Shown here: positions 18,698 to 28,053 of the stretch, piece after piece
How the letters are laid out: every line of letters begins with the position of its first letter
Numbering within the stretch: the first letter of the stretch is position 1
Assembly (NCBI RefSeq): GCF_007362955.1
Contig: NZ_CP041696.1
Coordinates: forward strand, 992,001 to 1,056,000
Origin: Lysinibacillus fusiformis
GTDB lineage: Bacteria; Bacillota; Bacilli; Bacillales_A; Planococcaceae
DNA: 64,000 nt
Direction: 5' to 3'
Position numbers and translations under genes: made by a program
Notes under the pieces: model-generated
The model's database searches: none
What the model was told of the DNA's origin: nothing
Seen by the model: only the letters and a program-made list of their open reading frames with translations

Positions 18698-20449
18698 TTA
18701 GAAGGTTTCAATAAAGAAGTCTACAACATTATTAAACCAAGTCGTCGCTTTATACTTTACTTTATCGAAATTCGTATATTGGTTTGTAAAAAGTGTATTA
18801 TCGTTGTCATCCGTAATCATAATATCCTCAATGAATGTGTCATAAATATTATCAGCATATTGTTCATGTGTAGTATCTTTTTTACTGAACAATGCACCGA
18901 AGGCAATTTTTGAACCTTGGATTTCTGAATCTATTTGAATGGTTTTCGATAATACCTTATCTACATTTATACTTATTTTATCTTGATTTACTGTAATGTT
19001 AAATACTCTTTTTTGAGTTAGGTTTCTTGGATACTCTTCCTCATCAATCCTAGAGCCTTTTTGCGTATCTTGATAAGAATAAACTGTAGCTTTATTAAAT
19101 GCATATTCTTCTTCATTCCATTTTATCTCATCTAATTGGAAACGTTCCTTCTCAACAACTTTTGCGCCTGGCAACTTTTCAGAAATAACAATTTCATTGT
19201 CTACCAAAGCTATACGCATATAACTATTATTTTTTTCATCGTAATTTAAATAGACCGATTGTTGGCCTACAACATTTCCATTAAATGCGAAGCTCATTTT
19301 ATATTTTTCAGGAAGATTTTCTTGTAATATAATTCGACCTTCACTGGATGGCTCCGAGGTTACGATAATTTCATTATTTTTAAATTCCGTTGCACCATGT
19401 ATCACTGACCAATTTTTTGCTAATTGATGATCTCCTATGTCATAAGATACATTCTTTTTGCTTGCTTGACGTATTTTCATCATCAAATGATTCGTCGACC
19501 AATACGGAGATACTTGTAAGCGAGACAAATTGTAAACATCTGCATCCGCATCATTAAAGGCATCCAATTCTAAATTAAAATTCATACTAAACTTATCTCT
19601 AATTTGTTTATCGTTTACGCTTTCTACTAGTGGATCCATATTATTATAGAGCGCATTTGCATGCATGATTGCATAAGCTTTCGGTACTTCACCTAATTCT
19701 TCATTATATACCTCGTGCATAAGCTTATAGTCTTTCGCAATGCGCGTTTCCATTTCTTTACGCGTTTCACTCGGAATCATGTACTGATTACGAATAAAGT
19801 CCATTAAATAGTGATTATAGTATTCTATTGTTGTTTTATTAGGTACATTATTTTCATCAATAACCCCAAGAGATTGCCCTTTATCGTTAAAGATGTTGAT
19901 ATAGGTCAGTCGGTAGCCATTCGTACCCAGTTCCCAATAACCACTTTTTTGCATGAGTAACAAATCTTTTGGCTTTAAAAATTTATTATCACGTGTATCC
20001 ATTTTATTCGCATAGGTAAACATAGTGGCTCTATAATTGAGTTCTTCCATTATGTTCTGTGCAAATATACTGGAATCTGTTCGACCATCCTCAAAAGATA
20101 AAAATAACGCTTTTTCTGGCAATGGCTTTCCTTTTGAATAAAAATCCAAAATATCTTGTTGGGAAATGGTTTTATAGCCTTGAGAGGCCAGTAGTTCTAA
20201 TTGTTTTTCTAAATTCCTTTTTGATACATATTTCGGCGAGTCATTTCTACTCACACCAAAATAAGATAACGCAACGAATCCTTCATCATTGTTTAATGAC
20301 ACAGTCTCTTCTACCTTTTTTTCAGTTAAGAAGATGACCCTTATTAAAATAATCGCTAAAAAAATGACGATAAATAATTGAACAATGGAGCGGATTTTTT
20401 TTCGACGATTTTTCTTATTTGGATTTAAAACAACACTTTTTTTACTCAT
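18698..20449 (-). CDS. Membrane-anchored, degenerate NodB-domain protein with C-terminal beta domain
   Basis: 583 residues; ATG 20449 overlaps the glycosyltransferase stop by 4 bases and has GAGAGGGA upstream. One membrane segment at about 22-40 anchors it outside the cell. Residues 60-200 look like a polysaccharide deacetylase, but the metal Asp-Asp motif reads FLSFEDGRTD and the HxxxH block reads WELGTNGYRL, so both metal histidines are absent. Residues 340-560 form a Tyr/Asn-rich beta domain resembling carbohydrate-binding jelly rolls. The layout recalls PgaB/IcaB-type modification proteins and YdaL-like partners. It is more likely a polymer-binding or export partner than an active deacetylase. 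Confidence 0.7.
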   Translation of the reverse strand: MSKKSVVLNPNKKNRRKKIRSIVQLFIVIFLAIILIRVIFLTEKKVEETVSLNNDEGFVALSYFGVSRNDSPKYVSKRNLEKQLELLASQGYKTISQQDILDFYSKGKPLPEKALFLSFEDGRTDSSIFAQNIMEELNYRATMFTYANKMDTRDNKFLKPKDLLLMQKSGYWELGTNGYRLTYINIFNDKGQSLGVIDENNVPNKTTIEYYNHYLMDFIRNQYMIPSETRKEMETRIAKDYKLMHEVYNEELGEVPKAYAIMHANALYNNMDPLVESVNDKQIRDKFSMNFNLELDAFNDADADVYNLSRLQVSPYWSTNHLMMKIRQASKKNVSYDIGDHQLAKNWSVIHGATEFKNNEIIVTSEPSSEGRIILQENLPEKYKMSFAFNGNVVGQQSVYLNYDEKNNSYMRIALVDNEIVISEKLPGAKVVEKERFQLDEIKWNEEEYAFNKATVYSYQDTQKGSRIDEEEYPRNLTQKRVFNITVNQDKISINVDKVLSKTIQIDSEIQGSKIAFGALFSKKDTTHEQYADNIYDTFIEDIMITDDNDNTLFTNQYTNFDKVKYKATTWFNNVVDFFIETF

Positions 20450-22317
20450 TCCCTCTCACCCATTTTTCTATTTTTTCTAAACGAAAATCGGGATTTTCTT
20501 AGCTTCTGTTTCTCCAATTTCTTTTCCTTCGCTAATACATCTTGTGGTGTTTCTCTCGTTCCCCATGTTGATTTCCAAAACGTAACCCAAGCAACAGGCA
20601 TTTGCCATAATAAGATAAATTCATAGAATAGCACGAAAATAAAGCCAAACGCCCACAATTTACTTTTTCTAAAGTAAAGATGCGCCAAACTCATTAACAT
20701 GGCCATCAAAAGTAAACCTATTAAGAACGTAGTAGGAAATACACCATGCATAATTGGTACATATATCAAATTATAAACAACGACTATCGGGGCAGCTATC
20801 GGTACAATTAAACCAATAATAAAGAATAGGAACATGAAGGGCTCTTTCTTCCACATAAATAAAAATGCCCTTAATGATTCTCGTAACCATGATCTTTTCC
20901 AACGCATTTGTTGTGACAAAAAGACTTTAGTGTCCGATGGAACAATTGTAGAACATACAGCATTATCTTGATATCCCGTACGATGTGTTTTTAAAATATA
21001 ATTTGTCATACTTCGATCGTCACCAAAGGTAGCTGGTTGCCCAAGAAACTTTTGATTCAACCAAGCGGTTTCATTTTTTAATATAAGATCTTTTCGATAA
21101 CATGCTAATGGGCCTGATAAGCATGTTACAGTATCAAACCAAGACTCTGCAGCTTTCATAATACGAAATGCAATATAGTAACGTACTGTTTGTAATTTTG
21201 TTAGTGCATTTGTAAATTTATTTTCTACTTCTGTTCTTCCAGCAACGCCACCCATTTTAGGATCCTGGAAGGGCTGTACGATATTTCTTATGGCATTAGG
21301 CTCTAAAAAACTATCAGAATCTACAAACACAACTAAATCATGCTGAGCGATATGGACACCCGCAACTAAAGCTTCTCGTTTCCCACCATTTTGAGGTAAT
21401 TTATGAAACTTCAAGCGATCCAAAGTTTTGAAACGTTTTCCTTCACTGTGAATTAACGCTATCATTTCATTTGATTTTTCCTCAGTTCTATCAGTAGAGT
21501 AATCATCTACAACAATAACCTCTAATTTGTCTACTGGATAATATTGATTGATGCAGCTTAATATCGTTCTATGAATCCATTCCTCTTCATTAAATACGGG
21601 AATAATAATGGATACTCCTGGTTCGAATTTTGGATTTATCGGTACATTTTTATATAAAATACCAAAGAAATATCTACTCAGTAAAAATGTTGCAGCAATA
21701 ATACTATATAGATAGAGGAATTTATTAAATCGGAAATAGATGACGCTCTCTGCTCTCATTAACATAACGATAAGTGAGACCCCTAATAGAAATATACTTG
21801 ATACAAAGATTGAAAGACCCCAACGTTTCTTTGTCATATATTCATTTAAAGGTTGTAAAAATTCACAAGCATAGTAGTAGCGAGCTTCCCCATCCACTTC
21901 TTTTGTAAACTCACGAACGACTTTAGCTTTTAATTTTACTTTGGATTCATAACCTTCTGGCATTGCTCCATCAGGAATTGTAAAGTTCATCGTGATAATT
22001 TCATCTTTTAATAGGTCATTAGACTTATCAGAATAGACCAGTATTCCAGTTACGGAAATGTCCTCTGAATAGTGTTTATCAATAATTTTTGCTTTTTGTC
22101 GTGCTCTTTTAAATTTAACTTCAAATTTAGTCACATAACGTAAACTTAATAACTGTAAACGATAAAATTCATTTACATCTGTTGGATCAATTTCTTCTTT
22201 TTGATATGAAGCCCCTCTTCTATTAACAAGACTTCTTACATTTTCCGGGTCAGGGATATTCGATAAAATACGTCGATCAGAGCGTGGTATCGTTAAAATC
22301 TCTTTTATCTTTTTCAT
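20446..22317 (-). CDS. PilZ-fused processive glycosyltransferase (GT2)
   Basis: ATG at 22317; a TTG at 22326 overlapping the previous stop is an alternative. About 623 residues. An N-terminal cytoplasmic region has a PilZ-like domain with DISVTG at about 86-91 (DxSxxG, c-di-GMP motif); the upstream RxxxR is RYVTK here, so binding may be altered. Two membrane segments follow (about 170-222), then a GT2 domain with VVVDDYSTD, VFVDSDSF, TFGDDRS and QQMRW, the D,D,D,QxxRW set of processive synthases, then C-terminal membrane segments. It should polymerise and extrude a beta-linked polysaccharide under c-di-GMP control. Confidence 0.85.
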   Translation of the reverse strand: MKKIKEILTIPRSDRRILSNIPDPENVRSLVNRRGASYQKEEIDPTDVNEFYRLQLLSLRYVTKFEVKFKRARQKAKIIDKHYSEDISVTGILVYSDKSNDLLKDEIITMNFTIPDGAMPEGYESKVKLKAKVVREFTKEVDGEARYYYACEFLQPLNEYMTKKRWGLSIFVSSIFLLGVSLIVMLMRAESVIYFRFNKFLYLYSIIAATFLLSRYFFGILYKNVPINPKFEPGVSIIIPVFNEEEWIHRTILSCINQYYPVDKLEVIVVDDYSTDRTEEKSNEMIALIHSEGKRFKTLDRLKFHKLPQNGGKREALVAGVHIAQHDLVVFVDSDSFLEPNAIRNIVQPFQDPKMGGVAGRTEVENKFTNALTKLQTVRYYIAFRIMKAAESWFDTVTCLSGPLACYRKDLILKNETAWLNQKFLGQPATFGDDRSMTNYILKTHRTGYQDNAVCSTIVPSDTKVFLSQQMRWKRSWLRESLRAFLFMWKKEPFMFLFFIIGLIVPIAAPIVVVYNLIYVPIMHGVFPTTFLIGLLLMAMLMSLAHLYFRKSKLWAFGFIFVLFYEFILLWQMPVAWVTFWKSTWGTRETPQDVLAKEKKLEKQKLRKSRFSFRKNRKMGERE

Positions 22318-22322
22318 GATTA

Positions 22323-23753
22323 TCAATTCACTTTCTCATTTGAATCTTCTTCAATCCAAGTCGACATTTTTGTAAAACTATAGCCTTCACTTTGTAATTG
22401 CTCAATTATTAACGGTAGTGCTTCCACCGTCTTTGTACCATCTAAAATATGCATAACAACTACCTTTCCTGGAGCAGCTTTACTTATCACGCGATTATAA
22501 ATATCTTGAGCCGTATAATCTAAGTTCCAATCAAATGATGCAATATCGTACATCGCAATGGACTTTACACCAGTAGCCGCAATGGTTTTAGCGGATTTAT
22601 CATCAATAACACCTTGTGTTGGCCTAAAATAGAGCAACGGTGATTCTTGTAAAGCATGGGTTAGTGCTCTATGAGCCTTCATAACATCTTCTTGTAAATC
22701 TTCAGGAGTCATGGTGGTCACATCTACGTGATTATATGAATGGCTTGCTACTTCATGTCCTTGTTCTAAAATTAATCGTGCTAACTGAGGATTTTTTTCC
22801 ACACCCTTCCCAATTAAAAAGAACGTAGATTTAATATTAAATTTTCCTAATACATCTAAAACTTCTTTGATTCTTTCCTCACTAGCCCAATCATCAAAAG
22901 TCAAAGCAATTTCTTTTTTGGATGTATTTTTCCGATAAAATATATTTGGTTTTACATTTTCATAATCTGGATTTAATTGAATAGCATCATAACCGTCAAT
23001 TTCTTCTAAGGATTTTACTTGGTATTGCTTTTCCATCATCTTCGTTAACGTTGTCATTGTATAACCTTTTTCATCAGTTAATTGTGCTAATAACGGTATC
23101 ACATCAACAATCGCTGGGTTAATATACGTATTTAAATGAATGACAGATCCACTGTTTAGAAAGCGTCCAATATAATCGATAATTTCCTGAGCACTTTGCA
23201 TATTGCGATCACTAGGATTAATGGAAGACTCCACAACTCCCTTCATATTCAGAGCCTCAGTAGCTAAACGCATATTGTCAGTAGCGTCTCCTGATCGGCT
23301 TCGAACATAATGAGGCGTATACCCTAATTGTTCTTCAAAAACCTGGTTAGCTAAAAATATTTCTTTGAACGTTTCTTCATAATCCAAATCTTTCATATCT
23401 GGAAAAGTTAAGGTCCCATTTTCAATTTCATGACCTCTAGCCAATATGTCTTTAACTAGGACAGGTTCTTGCGCCACGCGCATTCCTTCTAGAAAAAATG
23501 TTGCCTTCATGTCGAATTGATCCAATACATTTAATAAACGTTGCATTGTTTCATTGTCGGCCAACCCATTAAAGGTTAAAGCAACTTCAGGACTAATAAT
23601 GCCAGCATGGCTAATAACATCGCTCATTGTACCATCATGCTCTTTTATCTCAATCGATGAGTCGATTGGTTGGATCGGATCAACTGGTGTAGTTGATTGG
23701 CATCCTGCTAAGAAAAAGGCAACTAGCAAACTACTAATTTTTAGTCTTCTCAT
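22323..23753 (-). CDS. Lipoprotein with tandem NodB deacetylase domains, first one degenerate
   Basis: 476 residues from ATG 23753, after GGGAGATTTC. Lipobox FFLAGC anchors it outside the cell. Domain 1 (about 50-240) has the fold, ATFFLEGMRVAQEPVLVKDI, but TFNG replaces TFDD and EIENGTLTFPDM replaces the HSxxH block, so it should be inactive. Domain 2 (about 270-465) is intact: LTFDDWASEE, HEVASHSYNHVD, YFRPTQGV and VVVMHILDGTKT. The active domain likely removes acetyl groups from the polymer. It overlaps the glycosyltransferase gene start. Confidence 0.83.
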   Translation of the reverse strand: MRRLKISSLLVAFFLAGCQSTTPVDPIQPIDSSIEIKEHDGTMSDVISHAGIISPEVALTFNGLADNETMQRLLNVLDQFDMKATFFLEGMRVAQEPVLVKDILARGHEIENGTLTFPDMKDLDYEETFKEIFLANQVFEEQLGYTPHYVRSRSGDATDNMRLATEALNMKGVVESSINPSDRNMQSAQEIIDYIGRFLNSGSVIHLNTYINPAIVDVIPLLAQLTDEKGYTMTTLTKMMEKQYQVKSLEEIDGYDAIQLNPDYENVKPNIFYRKNTSKKEIALTFDDWASEERIKEVLDVLGKFNIKSTFFLIGKGVEKNPQLARLILEQGHEVASHSYNHVDVTTMTPEDLQEDVMKAHRALTHALQESPLLYFRPTQGVIDDKSAKTIAATGVKSIAMYDIASFDWNLDYTAQDIYNRVISKAAPGKVVVMHILDGTKTVEALPLIIEQLQSEGYSFTKMSTWIEEDSNEKVN

Positions 23754-23770
23754 TCCTAAGAAATCTCCCT

Positions 23771-25096
23771 TTATAATTTGTAATAATTTTGGTTTTTAAA
23801 TAAATAATGGGTGTTACGTGTATCAAAAATTAAAGCCGCATGTTCATCAATCAACGAGTAATTGATATTTGAATGATTTGTTAATATCAACACTGCATCA
23901 GCACGTAATATTAATTCTTTTGTTAGTAAAACAGTGTGCATCGTACACTCATCTGTAGTGACTGATTCTAAAAATGGATCAACAATTTTTAAGTTGCAAT
24001 GATTTTCTCTAAGTATGTTAATAACATCTAACGCTGGTGATTCTCGGAAATCATTAATGTTCGGTTTATACGATACCCCAATAACGACAATTTCAGCTTC
24101 ATGTAAATCTTTACCTTGGGTGATTAAATAATGTGCTAATCTTTCTACAACGAAATTAGGCATCGACTCATTAATTTTATCTGCTGTTTCAATTAAGGTT
24201 GCCGTGATTCCATGCTGTTGACCAGCCCATAATAAATACTTCGGATCCACTGGTATACAATGTCCGCCTACCCCAGGACCAGGCGTAAATGGCATAAAAC
24301 CATATGGCTTAGTTGAAGCTGCATCTATAACTTCCCAAACGTCGATGTCCATTTTATAGCAGAGCTGACTCAATTCATTGACAAGAGCAATATTTATTTG
24401 ACGGAACGTATTTTCTAGCAATTTTTCCATTTCAGCAACCTTTGGGCTTTTTACAGCATAAACATTCGTATTAATCACTGTTTCATAGAAAATCCTAGCA
24501 ACCTCTACACATGATTTAGAAATTCCACCTACTACTTTTGGTGTATTCGTGACAGTGAAATTTCGATTTCCTGGATCAACGCGCTCTGGCGAATACGCTA
24601 AAAATATATCTTGTCCAATAACAGCTTCCCGCTTTTCTAAAATAGGGCGTACAACATCCTCTGTTGTCCCCGGGTAAGTTGTACTTTCAAGTATAATCAG
24701 CGTATCAGCAGACATATTTTGTTCGATTGCATGAGCTGCATCTACAATGTACGTGATGTTAGGTGTCCCATCTTCTGCTGTCGGTGTTGGGACACAAATA
24801 ATGATGACATTTACTTCTGCAAGCTTAGCGAAATTATCTGTAGGCTCAAATCGCTCTTTATGGATAGCTTCTTGAATGTTTGTCTCAAGCATATCGGCTA
24901 TATAGCTTTGACCATTTTTTAATAGGTCTATTTTTTCATCATTTTTATCAAAGCCGATTACTTGAAATCCCTTATTCACAATTTCTAGTGCAAGCGGTAA
25001 TCCCACATAGCCAAGACCAATAACTCCAATCTTCGCTTTTCTTGTTTTAATTTGTTCTGATAGAGTTACTATCGGTGATTCTATTTTAGACCCCAT
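23771..25096 (-). CDS. Nucleotide-sugar 6-dehydrogenase (UDP-GlcNAc / UDP-ManNAc type)
   Basis: 441 residues from ATG 25096, with AAAGGAGTAATC upstream; first gene of the operon. The Rossmann opening is IGVIGLGYVGLPLALEIV, followed by CVPTPTAEDGTPN, ESTTYPGTT, YSPERVDPGN and the catalytic Cys block GPGVGGHCIPVDP. The sequence type is WbpA/WecC-like (UDP-N-acetyl-hexosamine) rather than TuaD-like UDP-glucose dehydrogenase, though only assay would decide. It supplies a uronic acid sugar nucleotide, most simply for the PilZ-fused synthase downstream. Confidence 0.85.
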   Translation of the reverse strand: MGSKIESPIVTLSEQIKTRKAKIGVIGLGYVGLPLALEIVNKGFQVIGFDKNDEKIDLLKNGQSYIADMLETNIQEAIHKERFEPTDNFAKLAEVNVIIICVPTPTAEDGTPNITYIVDAAHAIEQNMSADTLIILESTTYPGTTEDVVRPILEKREAVIGQDIFLAYSPERVDPGNRNFTVTNTPKVVGGISKSCVEVARIFYETVINTNVYAVKSPKVAEMEKLLENTFRQINIALVNELSQLCYKMDIDVWEVIDAASTKPYGFMPFTPGPGVGGHCIPVDPKYLLWAGQQHGITATLIETADKINESMPNFVVERLAHYLITQGKDLHEAEIVVIGVSYKPNINDFRESPALDVINILRENHCNLKIVDPFLESVTTDECTMHTVLLTKELILRADAVLILTNHSNINYSLIDEHAALIFDTRNTHYLFKNQNYYKL

Positions 25097-25634
25097 AATT
25101 GATTACTCCTTTAATCTTTTTGTAATGAAAAAGCATCATCATGAATTCCTTTATTTCAAAGATCCTTAACCTTAAACATAAAATTCCTCATCTCCTCACT
25201 CATATTATATATTTTTTAGTCCGAATAGACCATAAATTTCGAAAAATATATTTCATTTTTCAAACACTATAACTATAGTACCAACTAATACTGAACAATT
25301 TCTAAACAAATTCTAAAAAGAGTGTCGAAAAGACTATTTATATTTTCTATATCCCAATATTCTTTAAATTTAACCATCATCCGATAATAAATTTTCTTCC
25401 ACTACTTTTCTCCAAACTTATTTTTTAAAAAATAGCTAATTATTTGTCGATGAAAACTCTTGCTTTTTCTTATTTATTTTCAAAAATAACTTAAGCAGAC
25501 AAAGCTTTACCTACCATTAGGTACTTTTGATTTCCATCATTAATAAAATTTTAATACTGAGCATTGTACCTGCTCAAACATATGTCCTTGATCCCTACCG
25601 AAAGAACAAAAAAAGGATATGCAAGTTTATAAAA
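25097..25634. other. AT-rich upstream region of the polysaccharide operon
   Basis: 538 bases between the dehydrogenase gene and the insertion sequence. TATAAT-like elements for the minus-strand operon lie around 25200-25210. No gene is supported; a 7-codon frame at 25156-25179 with a purine-rich site before it is too short to judge. Confidence 0.45.
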
Positions 25635-25725
25635 TGTACCCTATAAGATAGACACTTTCAAAAAAGGTCATCTTATAGGGTATTTTTATTTATAATGAAG
25701 AAAAAAACGAGCAGTGGTAAATAGT

Positions 25726-26151
25726 ATGACTAAAAATTTTTTTTCGGAACAACAACAGGCACAATTAAAATTAAATCCATACGTCAAAACAGTAAGCGCG
25801 AAAGCCATTACTTATACAGATGAATTTAAAGAATTTTTTATTGATGAATACGATAAAGGAAAATATCCAAGTGAAATTTTTCTTGAGGCGGGTTTTGACA
25901 TTGAAGCCCTTGGTCCAGCGCGTATTCGGAGAGCTTCGAATCGTTGGCGTACAGCTTATAAAGAGCATGGGCTTACAGGTTTAGAAGACGCCAGAAAACA
26001 TGCTTCAGGTCGCCCTTTAGAACGCGAATTAAGTATAGAAGAAAAATACGCCCGCTTAGAGGCGAAGATGAAATTGTTAGAAGCAGAAAACGAATTTTTA
26101 AAAAAGCTAGATCAACTCGAATGGCAGCTGATAAGGAAGAAATCAAAATAA
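25726..26151 (+). CDS. IS3-family transposase OrfA (helix-turn-helix)
   Basis: ATG at 25726 (GTG at 25714 is in frame). About 141 residues with a helix-turn-helix region (YTDEFKEFFIDEYDKGKYP ... GPARIRRASNRWR) and a C-terminal leucine-zipper-like helix, EEKYARLEAKMKLLEAENEF. A slippery A AAA AAG at 26100-26106, in the correct phase, lies just before the start of orfB, so a -1 frameshift would give the OrfAB transposase; alone, OrfA usually represses transposition. Confidence 0.85.
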   Translation: MTKNFFSEQQQAQLKLNPYVKTVSAKAITYTDEFKEFFIDEYDKGKYPSEIFLEAGFDIEALGPARIRRASNRWRTAYKEHGLTGLEDARKHASGRPLERELSIEEKYARLEAKMKLLEAENEFLKKLDQLEWQLIRKKSK

Positions 26152-27056
26152 GTACTACACAAAAATTTGAGTTAATCCATCAAATTATTGAAAAATATCA
26201 ATTAAAACGAATGGTACGATATCTTTGTGAAATGGCAAATGTTTCACGCTCAGGCTACTATCGCTATTTTAGAGAAGAAGCTGTCTTGACTCGTCAAAAA
26301 CAGAATGAAGAAGATGAAGTGGTGAAAGAAGTCATTTTAAAGGCCTTCCATTTCCGAGGACGAAAGAAAGGCGCACGTCAAATAAAAATGACACTAGAAA
26401 ACCAATATGAAATTACGTACAACCTTAAGCGTATCCGTCGCATTATGAAGAAATTTAATATCATCTGCCCCATTCGAAAAGCGAATCCAGCACGTCGTAT
26501 GGCAAAAGCAACGAAGGAACATCGTATATGCCCTAACAATTTACACCGCAACTTCAAACAAGGTGTGGCAGGAAAAGTATTACTAACCGACATCACATAT
26601 TTAACATATGGAGGCGGTAAACGTGCTTATTTATCAACGATAAAAGACGCCGAAACAAATGAAATTTTAGCTTATGAAATATCTTCTACATTGAGTATAG
26701 AAATTGCGCTCAATACGTTACATAAATTGAAGAAACATCGCCATTTAAGGGAAGATGCCTTTATCCATTCGGATCAAGGTTTCCACTATACGAATCCAAA
26801 ATTTCGAGCCTTAGTGAAGAAAATTGGCTTAGGACAGTCCATGTCACGTCGAGGAAACTGTTGGGATAATGCGCCACAAGAATCATTCTTTGGGCATTTT
26901 AAAGATGAAACAACTATTAGAGCATGTGAAACTTTAGAGGAAGTAAAGAAAGAAATTAAGAGTTATATGATTTACTACAATCATTATCGAGGGCAATGGA
27001 ATTTAAAAAAGCTGCCGCCTGCAAAATACAGACAGCAGCTTCAAGAAGTTGCCTAA
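26121..27056 (+). CDS. IS3-family transposase OrfB (DDE integrase domain)
   Basis: 311 residues from ATG 26121, overlapping orfA by 31 bases in the -1 frame. The N-terminal HTH_21-type region (ANVSRSGYYRYFR) precedes the rve domain with catalytic Asp in LLTDITYL, Asp in IHSDQGFHYT and Glu in NAPQESFFGHFKDE, followed by the usual YYNHYRGQWNLKKLPPAKYR end. No stop lies between the slippery site and the ATG in this frame, so expression as an OrfAB fusion is likely. Confidence 0.92.
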   Translation: MAADKEEIKISTTQKFELIHQIIEKYQLKRMVRYLCEMANVSRSGYYRYFREEAVLTRQKQNEEDEVVKEVILKAFHFRGRKKGARQIKMTLENQYEITYNLKRIRRIMKKFNIICPIRKANPARRMAKATKEHRICPNNLHRNFKQGVAGKVLLTDITYLTYGGGKRAYLSTIKDAETNEILAYEISSTLSIEIALNTLHKLKKHRHLREDAFIHSDQGFHYTNPKFRALVKKIGLGQSMSRRGNCWDNAPQESFFGHFKDETTIRACETLEEVKKEIKSYMIYYNHYRGQWNLKKLPPAKYRQQLQEVA

Positions 27057-27126
27057 CCTTTTTTAAATGTCCTTTACAAAGGGTACAGTTTATTATCACT
27101 TACATACCCTTTTTTAAATAAGTTAA

Positions 27127-27978
27127 TTATTTAACTGGTACAACTGAACCTTTCCATTCTTCAAGGATGAAGTCTTGGATTTCTTTAGATGTTAATACTT
27201 CTAATAATTTTTTAATTTCTTGTTTTGTTTCATCGCCAGCACGTACAGCGATAATGTTTACATATGGTGACTCTTTATCTTCAAGAGAGATAGCATCTTC
27301 CAATGGGTTTAAACCGTTATCAATTGCGAAGTTAGAGTTGATAAGAACTGCATCTCCTTCTTCATTTTCAAACATTTGTACAAGCATTTCTGGTGCAGTA
27401 TTTGCATCGAATTTAAAGTTTTTAGGATTTTCTGCGATGTCTTTGATTTCAGCTGCTGTTTTATCGATACCATCTTTTAATTTAATTAAGCCTTTAGCTT
27501 CTAATAATGAAAGCATACGACCGTGGTCTGAAACAGAGTTAGAAAGTAAGATTGTTGCACCTTCTGGAAGATCCTCAAGAGTCTTGTATTTTTTAGAGTA
27601 GATTCCGATTGGTTCGATGTGGACTCCACCAGCATTGACGAAATCATAGCCATTATCTTTGATTTGTAAATCTAAGTAAGGAATATGTTGAAAGTAATTT
27701 GCATCAAGAGTTTTAGATTCTAAATCTTGGTTTGGTAGTACATAATCTGTATACGTTTCAATTTTAAGATCGATACCTTGTTCTGCTAAAATTGGTTTTG
27801 CTTTTTCAAGGATAACCGCGTGTGGTGTATTAGATGCACCTACTGTTAATGTTACGTTTTCTTTACTATCTGCTTTATCTCCAGTTGTTGAACCTGCGTC
27901 ATCTTTTTTATCAGCGCCACAAGCTGCTAGAGCTAGTACAAGTACTGATAAGAATAAACCTGCTAAAAACTTCTTCAT
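27127..27978 (-). CDS. metQ: Methionine ABC transporter substrate-binding lipoprotein MetQ
   Basis: 283 residues from ATG 27978, after GGGAGTG. Signal peptide with lipobox LALAAC, then an NlpA-family domain: VGASNTPHAVILEKAKPIL, EIETYTDY-type strand, QDLESKTLDANYFQHIPYLD and VNAGGVHIEPIGIYSKKYK. It captures methionine outside the cell for MetNP. It is the last gene of the SAM-riboswitch operon. The right end of the IS element lies only 40 bases past its stop. Confidence 0.93.
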   Translation of the reverse strand: MKKFLAGLFLSVLVLALAACGADKKDDAGSTTGDKADSKENVTLTVGASNTPHAVILEKAKPILAEQGIDLKIETYTDYVLPNQDLESKTLDANYFQHIPYLDLQIKDNGYDFVNAGGVHIEPIGIYSKKYKTLEDLPEGATILLSNSVSDHGRMLSLLEAKGLIKLKDGIDKTAAEIKDIAENPKNFKFDANTAPEMLVQMFENEEGDAVLINSNFAIDNGLNPLEDAISLEDKESPYVNIIAVRAGDETKQEIKKLLEVLTSKEIQDFILEEWKGSVVPVK

Positions 27979-28053
27979 TTGTTTACACTCCCTTTTATCT
28001 TGTCAAAATATGTTAGCGGTATAAAACCGGAATAACCTTGTCTATTTGTCTTG

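Larger units (their letters stand above)
25635..27087 (+). mobile_element. IS3-family insertion sequence, IS150-like
   Basis: The ends are imperfect inverted repeats: TGTACCCTATAAGATAGACA at the left (25635 on) and, read inward on the other strand, TGTACCCTTTGTAAAGGACA at the right (ending 27087), both continuing toward AAAAAAGG. They enclose orfA and orfB in the -1 frame arrangement typical of IS3. No clear 3-4 bp target duplication is visible (flanks AAAA and GTTT). Both genes look intact, so the copy may be active. It sits between the polysaccharide operon and metQ. Confidence 0.88.

Noticed and set aside
25156..25179. Seven-codon leader peptide (MFKVKDL) before the polysaccharide operon
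   Set aside because: A purine-rich site precedes it, but it is too short and shows no attenuator hairpin to support a function.
25631..27091. Target-site duplication of the IS element
   Set aside because: The bases next to the two ends differ (AAAA and GTTT). GTTTAT occurs on both sides but is not placed directly at both ends.
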